A stretch of 64,000 nucleotides of DNA from CAIVVT01 sp963823095 (GTDB taxonomy: Bacteria > Acidobacteriota > Terriglobia > Bryobacterales > Bryobacteraceae), in contig CAWGKI010000018.1 in assembly GCA_963823095.1 (NCBI GenBank), positions 69,556 to 133,555 on the forward strand, in the 5' to 3' direction. Positions 43,312 through 51,062 of this stretch are shown here, piece by piece; the stretch's first letter is position 1, and each line of letters begins with the position of its first letter. The notes beneath the pieces were generated by a model that ran no database searches, was not told the DNA's origin, and worked only from the letters and a program-made list of their open reading frames with translations. Position numbers and translations under genes: made by a program.

Positions 43312-45149
43312 GCTTTGATGGACGTCTCGAGACAGTCTTTGGCTAAGGCGTCATCCCAGCCTTTCAGCACATCGGCTGCCGCCGCCAGCGCGGCGATACT
43401 GCCCCATTGGAAGAACCCGTTGGTAGTGGAGAAAATCCAGCGGTCGTCCGGCTTGCCGGAATACTCGCCCTGAACCTCGTTCGGACCGAGCTTCGGGTCA
43501 TAGATACGGCCGCCCGTTTTCGTTGAGCCGTCGCCCAAGTGCGTATACTGACGAAGATCGGGTTCATGGGTGCCGCGGATCGAGTGGCCGATGTTCTTAA
43601 ACTGCGCCAGAATCAGCAACGCGCCGTGCTTGACCTGCTGCACCGCATCCGGCACGCCGTCGGGACGGTGCATCTCAACTTCACGGGCGACTTCATCCAC
43701 CGTAAGCTGGTCGTACTTCAGATTGAATTCGCGATAAGCCAAAGCCAGGCTCTGAATGACCTCCAGTTGGGCAGGCTCCTCGAGGTCGAAATCGCCGGCA
43801 TCATACCAGCCGCCCACATTCATTCCAGGAATATGATCGCCGCCTTTGTACTTGCCGTCCGTTGCCGTAGCCTGATTCCAGTTGTCGAACTGCTCCCCGA
43901 CCACGGGGGCCAGGCGGCCATCGTCCAGGTGCGAAGCGCCGTGCCACACGCGGTAGCCTTCGCGAACGGAAACGTGATCCATCTGCACCGCGATGTGATG
44001 GTCCAGGCTGTCCTGCCAGATGTTGGCGTAAGCGTCCTTGGAGATGGGAAAGGGCGCCGTACGCTGGCCCGCGTATTCAATTACATAAAGGCCGGGGTCG
44101 TTCACCGGGGTGAAGTCGAATTTCGAATAGACGTAGCGCAACCAGGCCTCTGAAGCAGTGATCGGGCCCTCGAACGCCTGCTTGTATGCACCGTCTTCCA
44201 TCAGGCGCAGTACTTTCGCTGTCTTCGGCCCGTCGTACTTCGGGTCGAGTTCGAGTACCGCCACCTTGGAGAAACCCGGCGCATAACCGACTTGGCTATG
44301 GGCGATCATCGGCGGCCGCGTCCAGTTCGGAATCAAGTCGGGCTTGATGTGCCACACAATGGCGCCCGTGGTCTTGCCCGCAGGGATCAGTGAACGCAGC
44401 ACGAACCAGCCATTCTGTGCGCGGTTGCGTCCGTCGAACAGCATGAGGTTGGAGGTATCCGACTTAACGTTGACCCGGGCCAGCGGATCGTCGATCCCCA
44501 AGGTGATGCTCTTCCCCTCGGCGAACGGCAGCGGCTGGGTGTATCCCTTGGCCTTGTCCCAGTCCTCCAGGTAGTAGGCCTTTTTCGGTTCATCGGCAAG
44601 CGGCAGGACCTTGACCATCGGATCGTTAGGCGTTCGCGGGAAGATGCCGGCTTGGGTTCCATCCACCAGGTAAGCCCTGCCCATGTAGATCGAGGGGAGG
44701 AACTCCAGGTTGAAGCCCGCCCGCCCGGCCAGTTTCTCCGGTAGCGGCTTGTCGAGATTGATGCTGACCTTCACGCCGCCCGGTTCCGCTGCGACCTCCA
44801 GCGTGTAGCTGAGATCGAAAGTCGGGAAAGCGAGGTTGGCGGTGAGCCGGTTGTTCGCCTTGTCGGGTTGACGCCCGTTGAGCGTTGCCACCAGGTCCCA
44901 CTGCTCGGGAGTGGGCATCAGGCGTACGTCGCCGTTCGTCGCGATGCGTTGGCCGTGGAGAATCATCTCCATGGCCGTGTTCTTCTGGTCAACGAAAATG
45001 GGGTGGTACTTGCTGTCGTAGAGAAATACGCTAAAACCTTGCGTGTCCAGGTAGTTCTTGTCGGTCACCGTCATGGCGAAATCGGCGCCGAACAGGCTTA
45101 GGCCGGAGGTCAGGGCCAAGAGGAAGAACACTTTGCTTCTGGTCAGCAT
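43104..45149 (-). CDS. GH9 cellulase-like protein, N-terminal part (frameshift near 43115)
   Basis: A signal peptide (MLTRSKVFFLLALTSGLSLFG) is followed by an N-terminal beta-rich region and a cellulase N-terminal Ig-like domain (about 285-375, AHSQVGYAPGFSKVAVLEL). The GH9 catalytic domain begins with the diagnostic GGWYDAGDFD near residue 445, where the Asp pair supplies the base. Residues 618-672 are a Gly/Pro/Ala-rich stretch (PGRGGFGGAPPTGAP and similar) inserted inside the catalytic barrel, unlike the family. Then QDWAGPWN and a stop appear, while the GH9 sequence continues in the next frame from 43120. A single indel separates the two. Likely action: endo-beta-1,4-glucan cleavage outside the cytoplasm, if expressed whole. 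Confidence 0.75.
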   Translation of the reverse strand: MLTRSKVFFLLALTSGLSLFGADFAMTVTDKNYLDTQGFSVFLYDSKYHPIFVDQKNTAMEMILHGQRIATNGDVRLMPTPEQWDLVATLNGRQPDKANNRLTANLAFPTFDLSYTLEVAAEPGGVKVSINLDKPLPEKLAGRAGFNLEFLPSIYMGRAYLVDGTQAGIFPRTPNDPMVKVLPLADEPKKAYYLEDWDKAKGYTQPLPFAEGKSITLGIDDPLARVNVKSDTSNLMLFDGRNRAQNGWFVLRSLIPAGKTTGAIVWHIKPDLIPNWTRPPMIAHSQVGYAPGFSKVAVLELDPKYDGPKTAKVLRLMEDGAYKQAFEGPITASEAWLRYVYSKFDFTPVNDPGLYVIEYAGQRTAPFPISKDAYANIWQDSLDHHIAVQMDHVSVREGYRVWHGASHLDDGRLAPVVGEQFDNWNQATATDGKYKGGDHIPGMNVGGWYDAGDFDLEEPAQLEVIQSLALAYREFNLKYDQLTVDEVAREVEMHRPDGVPDAVQQVKHGALLILAQFKNIGHSIRGTHEPDLRQYTHLGDGSTKTGGRIYDPKLGPNEVQGEYSGKPDDRWIFSTTNGFFQWGSIAALAAAADVLKGWDDALAKDCLETSIKAWYDEKANPTQAPGRGGFGGAPPTGAPAQGVLAASQGVVPGAPAAPAAPPGGTGRGGFGATQDWAGPWN

Positions 45150-45722
45150 ATGAGATCGAAGTACCTTCTTTGCCTTAACCTAACATGGATGCTGTTTGCG
45201 CCCGTCGTTGCCCGGATTCTGATCTGCGCGCGGAAGAAGCCGCTTCGATCTTACCCCTGGCAGGCCAATCCAGCCGCGACCTGTTTAACGGGGCAGGACT
45301 TCCGGCCGCGCCTTTCCGCACCGACGATTGGCCGGGGGGCACGGTTGGCCACACGGTCTATTGAAGGCGTGCTGCGAGGTGCTGCGTTTCTCCGAACGGT
45401 GCGGGCGGGATGTCGCCGCGTACCCGGCGGCATGACCCATCGAGAAATTCGATTGATGAAGAAGGACTTATTCGCCTTGTCCCCGCAACGCACTGGTCTA
45501 TATATTGGGGAATTCCAAAGTTCCTCCCCCGTGGGGCTCGACGAGCAGGTCTCCCGGCTCGTTGAAGGCGAAGTGCTGGCAGGGCTGCACCGCAGTTGCC
45601 CAACTGTTGGTCAAGGTTGCGAGTGCGGCGCAGGATGACTCGCTGGAGTCTGGGCGCGATATTCTGTGGGAGGTTCGTCTCTTGTTCTCATTCTCAGTTT
45701 CGCTGTCTGAAGGAGAGTTTCT
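45150..45722. other. Divergent control region between GH9 and the GH51 operon
   Basis: These 573 bases hold the promoters of both GH9 (minus) and the GH51-led operon (plus). A weak 162-codon frame at 45150 has no recognisable motifs and was not accepted. The end carries the strong ribosome site AAGGAG in front of GH51. No operator or riboswitch was recognised. Confidence 0.5.
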
Positions 45723-47297
45723 ATGATTCGTGCGATGTTCAGCACTGTCGGACTACTTGTCCTCACGCTGGCCGCACCCGGCTCGGCTGCGGATAAGGTC
45801 TACTTGACGGTCGATCCAGCCAGGTCCGGAGCAAAGATCGACCGCAACATCTTCGGCCAGTTCGCCGAGCACCTGGGCAGCGGGATCTACGAAGGGATCT
45901 GGGTCGGACCGGATTCACCGATTCCGAACACGCGCGGGATCCGCAACGACGTGGTGGGGGCGCTGCGCGCGCTGAAGGTTCCGAACGTGCGCTGGCCGGG
46001 CGGCTGCTTTGCAGACGAGTACCACTGGCGCAAGGGCATCGGCCCAGCGGACAAGCGCACTGCGACGCTCAATCCTAATTGGGGCGGAGTCATCGAGCCG
46101 AACAGCTTCGGGACGCACGAATTCATGGATTTCCTCGATCAGATCGGGAGCGAGGCCTACCTTTCGGTAAACGTCGGTTCAGGCACGCCGCAGGAGGCCG
46201 CGGAGTGGTTGGAATACCTGACTGCCAGCCAGCCGACGGCTCTTGCGAAAGAGCGGGCCGCCAACGGGCATAGCGCTCCGTATAAGATCGCCCTTATCGG
46301 CATTGGCAACGAGAGTTGGGATTGCGGCGGCAACATGAGCGCCGACTACTACCTGAGCCAGCTCAAGATCTACAGCCGCTTCGTCCGCAACTTCAACCCG
46401 GCACAGCAGAAAGATCAGCAGATGCTGAAGATCGCCGTCGGCCCGGGCGATGCCAGCACCGAGTGGACCGAGACGATCATGAAGGCCTACCAGAACCGCC
46501 ATTGGAGCTGGGACATCAACGGGCTCTCGGTGCACTCTTACACGGTGGTCAGGTGGCCGCCCTCCTTCGCCTCGGTGGGCTTCGGAGTCAAGGAGTACAG
46601 CCAGATGCTCAAGTCGACGCTGGAGATGGAGGATCTTGTCTGGAAACAATCCGCTGTGATGGACAAGTACGATCCGCAGAAGAAGGTCGCTCTGGTGGTG
46701 GATGAGTGGGGAGCCTGGCTGGCGCCGATGCCGGGCAGCAACCCAGGCTTTCTGGTGCAGCAGAACAGCCTCCGTGACGCGGTTCTCGCGTCCTTGAACC
46801 TCAACATCTTCGCGCGCCACGCCGACCGTGTGCGGATGGCTAACATCGCGCAGATGATCAACGTGCTGCAGGCGATGATCCTCACCAGCAAAGAGAAGAT
46901 GATTCTCACTCCGACCTACCACGTGTTCCGGATGTACGTACCGTTCCAGAACGCCACATTCGTGCCGGTGACTTTCGACGCCGGCACCTACAAGCAGGGC
47001 GAGATCAGCCTGCCGAGGGTGGACGCCATCGCCGCCAGGGACGCCTCCGGCAAGCTGTGGCTGGAGATCACCAACGTCGATCCTGAGCAGAGCGCGGAGA
47101 TCGAGGTCGACGTGGCCGGAGTGAAGGCGAAGGCGGCCAGCGGGGAGACGCTGACGGCGCCAAGGGTGGACAGCGTGAACTCATTCGAAGCGCCGCAGAC
47201 AGTGGTGCCAAAGCCGATCTCGGCCAAGGCGCAGAACGGGAAGCTCACAATGAGCGTCGAGCCGAAGTCGGTGACGGTGATCTCGATCGAGCCGTAA
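45723..47297 (+). CDS. Secreted alpha-L-arabinofuranosidase, GH51
   Basis: The 524-residue protein has a signal peptide (VGLLVLTLAAPGSAA) and a GH51 TIM barrel plus beta-sandwich. Diagnostic segments are FGQFAEHLGSGIYEGIW and PNVRWPGGCFADEYHWRKGI. The acid/base Glu197 lies in IGIGNESWDCGG and the nucleophile Glu328 in VVDEWGAWL. Family members remove alpha-L-arabinofuranosyl side chains from arabinoxylan and arabinan. AAGGAGAG sits at a good distance before ATG 45723. It is the first gene of the closely spaced run 45723-55728, with 91 bases to the next start. Most GH51 enzymes are cytoplasmic; export is usual for soil acidobacteria and some Bacteroidetes. Confidence 0.92.
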   Translation: MIRAMFSTVGLLVLTLAAPGSAADKVYLTVDPARSGAKIDRNIFGQFAEHLGSGIYEGIWVGPDSPIPNTRGIRNDVVGALRALKVPNVRWPGGCFADEYHWRKGIGPADKRTATLNPNWGGVIEPNSFGTHEFMDFLDQIGSEAYLSVNVGSGTPQEAAEWLEYLTASQPTALAKERAANGHSAPYKIALIGIGNESWDCGGNMSADYYLSQLKIYSRFVRNFNPAQQKDQQMLKIAVGPGDASTEWTETIMKAYQNRHWSWDINGLSVHSYTVVRWPPSFASVGFGVKEYSQMLKSTLEMEDLVWKQSAVMDKYDPQKKVALVVDEWGAWLAPMPGSNPGFLVQQNSLRDAVLASLNLNIFARHADRVRMANIAQMINVLQAMILTSKEKMILTPTYHVFRMYVPFQNATFVPVTFDAGTYKQGEISLPRVDAIAARDASGKLWLEITNVDPEQSAEIEVDVAGVKAKAASGETLTAPRVDSVNSFEAPQTVVPKPISAKAQNGKLTMSVEPKSVTVISIEP

Positions 47298-47388
47298 TGG
47301 CCGAGTCCGTGCGGGCGGCGAGACGCGGCCGCGCCGTGGGGCGGCGAATTTGCAGCAGTTGATAGCCGGTATAAGGAAGGGGAACAAC

Positions 47389-48546
47389 GTGCGATTACCT
47401 TTGATGGCCCTGTTAGCCGCAGGCCTCTGTGCAGGACAGGCCGCGGACGAAGGCAAGCCCGCCAGCTCAAACATCATGAACGCGGAGTACCCGAAGGTGT
47501 ACGCGGATCTGAGCGCGACGTTCCGGCTGAAGGCGGCGGATGCGCAAAAGGTCCAAGTGGACATCATGGCCAAGAAGTACGACATGACGAAGGGCGCCGA
47601 CGGGGTGTGGACGGTGAAGATCCCGCCGCAGGTGGTGGGGTTCCACTACTACCAATTCTGGGTGGACGGCGTGTCGGTGCCGGACCCGGGCAGCGACACT
47701 TTCTTCGGCGTGGGGCGGCAGTTCAGCGGCATCGAGATTCCCGAGGCGGGGGTGGACTATGACGCGGTGAAGAACGTTCCGCACGGCCAGGTGCGCAACT
47801 TCCGCTACTGGTCAAAGACCGTCGCCGCGTGGCGGCGGGCGTTCGTCTACACGCCGCCGGACTACGACAGCAATCTGAAGGCGCGGTACCCGGTGCTGTA
47901 CCTGCAGCACGGCGGCGGCGAGGACGAGACCGGCTGGCCGAAGCAGGGACGCGCGGACCTGATCCTCGACAACCTGATCGCCGGGAAGAAGGCTGTGCCG
48001 ATGATCATTGTCATGGACAAGGGTTACGCGATGAAGCCGGGCGAGCAGCCACCGCAGCCGCCGGGGCCGGGGAGGCCGTTCCGCTTCGTCTTCACCACGT
48101 TCGAAGAAGTCGTGACCAACGATCTGATCCCGGCGATCGACAGCACGTTCCGAACGCTTACCGACCGCGAGCATCGTGCCATGGCGGGCCTCTCAATGGG
48201 CGGCATGCAGACGTTCCAGATCACGATGGCACACCTCGACAAGTTCGCCTGGATCGGCGGGTTCAGCGGCTCGGGCGGCATCGGGCCGGGCGGACCGTTC
48301 GACGCCAAGACGGCCTACAACGGTGTGATGGCGGACCCGGCCGCGTTCAACAAGAAGGTGAAGCTCGTGTGGATCGGCATCGGCACCGAGGAGCCGGAGA
48401 TGATGTACAAGGGCGTGCACGCGTTCCACGAGGCGTTGGCCCAGGCCGGGATTCAACACACATATTGGGAGTCGCCTGGGACGTCCCACGAGTGGCTGAC
48501 GTGGCGGCGGGACCTGCACGAGTTCGCGCCGCTGTTGTTCAAGTAG
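47389..48546 (+). CDS. Secreted CE1-type esterase with N-terminal E-set domain, paralog 1
   Basis: Start at GTG 47389, since AAGGAAGGGG lies 6-15 bases upstream and a signal peptide follows (LPLMALLAAGLCAG); a TTG at 47350 is less likely. Residues 30-130 are a CBM48/E-set-like sandwich (ATFRLKAADAQKVQVDIM, GFHYYQFWVDG). The alpha/beta-hydrolase part matches the Esterase (PF00756) family that includes feruloyl and acetyl-xylan esterases: VYTPPDYD, PVLYLQHGGGEDETGW, nucleophile Ser269 in GLSMGG, and His367 in SHEWLTWRRDL. A Pro/Gly-rich insert (QPPQPPGPGRP) lies near residue 220. Likely removes feruloyl or acetyl groups from xylan. First of three tandem copies. Confidence 0.85.
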   Translation: MRLPLMALLAAGLCAGQAADEGKPASSNIMNAEYPKVYADLSATFRLKAADAQKVQVDIMAKKYDMTKGADGVWTVKIPPQVVGFHYYQFWVDGVSVPDPGSDTFFGVGRQFSGIEIPEAGVDYDAVKNVPHGQVRNFRYWSKTVAAWRRAFVYTPPDYDSNLKARYPVLYLQHGGGEDETGWPKQGRADLILDNLIAGKKAVPMIIVMDKGYAMKPGEQPPQPPGPGRPFRFVFTTFEEVVTNDLIPAIDSTFRTLTDREHRAMAGLSMGGMQTFQITMAHLDKFAWIGGFSGSGGIGPGGPFDAKTAYNGVMADPAAFNKKVKLVWIGIGTEEPEMMYKGVHAFHEALAQAGIQHTYWESPGTSHEWLTWRRDLHEFAPLLFK

Positions 48547-48580
48547 TCGACGGGCCTCAGAGCGAAGCGGAGTTAAGGAC

Positions 48581-49765
48581 ATGATCAGGTACTCGGTTCT
48601 CCTGTTGAGCCTGGCCTCCGGGCTCGTGTTCGCGCAACCGGCTGACGACTCTAAGCCCGCGTCGACGAATGTGCTGAACTCGCAGTATCCGCGCATTCAC
48701 CTGGACCTTCGCGCGACGTTTCAATTGAAGGCGGGCGAGGCGCAGACCGCGCAAGTGCTGATCGGCCACGGCAAGTACGAGATGAAGAAGGCCTCGGACG
48801 GATTGTGGTACGCGACCACGGACCCACTCGTGCCGGGCTTCCACTACTACTCATTCAACGTGGATGGCGCCAACGTGTCCGACCCGGCGAGCCACACCTT
48901 CTACGGCACGGGCCGCGACGCAAGCGGGATCGAGGTGCCGGAGAAGGGAGTGGATTCCTACCTGCCGAAGGCGGTGCCGCACGGCGACGTGCGTTCCCGG
49001 TGGTACCTCTCGAAGGTGACCGGCGAGTGGCGGCGCTGCTTCGTGTACACGCCGCCGGACTACGACATCAATCCGAAGGCCCGCTATCCGGTGTTGTATC
49101 TGCAGCACGGCATGGGCGAGGATGAGACCGGATGGATGATCCAGGGCCGTGCGAATTTCATTCTCGACAACCTGATCGCCGAGGGCAAGGCCAGGCCGAT
49201 GATCATCGTCAGCGCTAACGGCTACGCGCGGCGGGCGGGCTCGGCTGTGGCAAACGCCGCGCCAAATCCCGACGGGTCCGTGCCGCGTCCGCCGGTCAAC
49301 CCGGGCGACATCGGCGGTTTCGAGGAGGTCATGCTCAAGGACCTGATCCCGCTGATCGACTCGACCTACCGCACGCTGGCCGATCGCGGGCACCGCGCCA
49401 TGGCGGGCCTCTCCATGGGCGGCAATCAGACCTGCCACCTGACGATGAAAAACCTCGACAAGTTCGCCTGGGTCGGCATGTTCAGCGGGACTGGCAACGG
49501 TTTGAGCACGGCGCCGATCGATGCGAAGAGTTTCATTGGCGGCGTGTTTGCCGACGGAAAGGCATTCAACGCGAAGGTCAAGCTGCTCTGGATCGGCATG
49601 GGCACCTCGGAGCCGGATCCGTTCCCGGGCGCGATCGGCGCGTTCCGCAAGATGCTCGACGATGCGGGCGTGAAGTACGTCTACTTCGAGTCGCAGGGAA
49701 CGGCGCACGAATGGTTGACGTGGCGGCGCGACCTGCACGACTTCGCGCTGCGGCTGTTCCGCTGA
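48581..49765 (+). CDS. Secreted CE1-type esterase with N-terminal E-set domain, paralog 2
   Basis: The layout matches its upstream neighbour: signal peptide (YSVLLLSLASGLVFA), E-set domain (GFHYYSFNVDG), then the esterase fold with LYLQHGMGEDETGW, Ser278 in GLSMGG and His376 in AHEWLTWRRDL. A longer loop (AGSAVANAAPNPDGSVPRPP) replaces the Pro/Gly stretch near residue 225. It is the most divergent of the three in the E-set half (QTAQVLIGHGKYEMKKASDG). It starts 34 bases after the previous stop. Divergence between paralogs suggests different ester substrates, for instance feruloyl against acetyl. Confidence 0.85.
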   Translation: MIRYSVLLLSLASGLVFAQPADDSKPASTNVLNSQYPRIHLDLRATFQLKAGEAQTAQVLIGHGKYEMKKASDGLWYATTDPLVPGFHYYSFNVDGANVSDPASHTFYGTGRDASGIEVPEKGVDSYLPKAVPHGDVRSRWYLSKVTGEWRRCFVYTPPDYDINPKARYPVLYLQHGMGEDETGWMIQGRANFILDNLIAEGKARPMIIVSANGYARRAGSAVANAAPNPDGSVPRPPVNPGDIGGFEEVMLKDLIPLIDSTYRTLADRGHRAMAGLSMGGNQTCHLTMKNLDKFAWVGMFSGTGNGLSTAPIDAKSFIGGVFADGKAFNAKVKLLWIGMGTSEPDPFPGAIGAFRKMLDDAGVKYVYFESQGTAHEWLTWRRDLHDFALRLFR

Positions 49766-49781
49766 GGTGTAAGGAGAAGTG

Positions 49782-50942
49782 ATGAGAAGTTTCGCAATAC
49801 TGCAGATCCTGGCGCTCGGCCTGTGTTGGGGCCAAAGCGCGGATGAATCGAAGCCCGCGAGTTCGAATGTCATGGGCGCGGATTACCCGCGCGTCTTCGC
49901 CGACGGACGCGCAGCATTCCGGCTGAAGGCGCCGGAGGCCCAAAAGGTCCAGGTCGACATCATGGCCAAGAAGTACGACATGACGAAGGGCGAGGACGGC
50001 TTCTGGACGGTCACAATTCCGCCGCAGGTCGCCGGATTTCACTACTACCGCCTGGTGGTCGATGGCGTGAATATCAACGACCCCGGCAGTGAGACCTACT
50101 TCGGCGTCGGCCAGCAATTCAGCGGTATCGAGATACCCGAGCCAGGCCACGTAGACTACTACGAGACCAAGAACGTTCCGCACGGCGAGGTGCGCCAGCG
50201 CCGCTACTGGTCCGCGACCACGCAACAGTGGCGCCGGTGCTTCATCTACACGCCGCCGGACTACGATGCCAACCAGAAGGCGCGCTATCCGGTGTTCTAC
50301 CTGTTGCACGGCTTCGGCGAAGATGAGCGCGGCTGGGTGGTGCAGGGCCGGCTCGACAATATCATGGACAACCTGATCGCGGAGAAGAAAGCCGTGCCCA
50401 TGTTGGTCGTCGTCGACACATTCGTCGCCGCCAAGCCCGGTGAAGAACCGATGGTGATGCATCAGGACGGCCGGCGGCCGAACATCGGCGGCGACGTCAC
50501 CGGAACGTTCAGGGAGGTCATGCTCAAGGAGTTGATTCCGATGGTCGATTCCACCTATCGCACGCTGAGCGACCGCGAGCATCGCGCCATGGCGGGCCTC
50601 TCGTGGGGAGGAATGACGACCTACACAATCGCACCCGCCAACCTCGACAAGTTCGCCTACATCGGTGGCTTCAGCGGCAGCACAGGCGGCTTCGGCCGGG
50701 GCAATGTCGATGTGAAAACCATGCAGGGCGGCGTCTTCGCCGACGCCGAGGCCTTCAATAAGAAAGTCAAGCTGCTCTATCTCAGCATTGGCTCAATGGA
50801 GGGACCGGGAGCCAAGAACTTCCACGAGGCTCTCGAGAAAGCAGGCATCAAGAACGTCTATTTCGAGTCGCCGGGAACGGCCCACGAGTGGCTCACTTGG
50901 CGGCGCAGCCTGAACGACTTCGTGCCGCGCCTGTTCCAGTGA
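49782..50942 (+). CDS. Secreted CE1-type esterase with N-terminal E-set domain, paralog 3
   Basis: Start at ATG 49782, with AAGGAG 5 bases upstream; the GTG just before it is also in frame. A signal peptide is followed by an E-set half very close to paralog 1 (KVQVDIMAKKYDMTKG shared) and an esterase half with LLHGFGEDERGW. The nucleophile Ser274 is in GLSWGG, Trp replacing the Met of the other two, and His368 is in AHEWLTWRRSL. It follows paralog 2 by about 16 bases and is translated from the same message. The altered nucleophile elbow may shift substrate choice. Confidence 0.85.
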   Translation: MRSFAILQILALGLCWGQSADESKPASSNVMGADYPRVFADGRAAFRLKAPEAQKVQVDIMAKKYDMTKGEDGFWTVTIPPQVAGFHYYRLVVDGVNINDPGSETYFGVGQQFSGIEIPEPGHVDYYETKNVPHGEVRQRRYWSATTQQWRRCFIYTPPDYDANQKARYPVFYLLHGFGEDERGWVVQGRLDNIMDNLIAEKKAVPMLVVVDTFVAAKPGEEPMVMHQDGRRPNIGGDVTGTFREVMLKELIPMVDSTYRTLSDREHRAMAGLSWGGMTTYTIAPANLDKFAYIGGFSGSTGGFGRGNVDVKTMQGGVFADAEAFNKKVKLLYLSIGSMEGPGAKNFHEALEKAGIKNVYFESPGTAHEWLTWRRSLNDFVPRLFQ

Positions 50943-51062
50943 TCTTGAAGCGGGTCGACGGCGGCACGCGGAGATCGAGTCACATCGCACTCCGGTACTG
51001 CCGTGGCCCGAACTGCATCGAGCCGCGTCACCCTCGAATGAACTGAGACAGGAGCACCCACG

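Noticed and set aside
45150..45638. 162-codon frame between GH9 and GH51
   Set aside because: There is no motif, and its start overlaps the GH9 start region. Better seen as control DNA.
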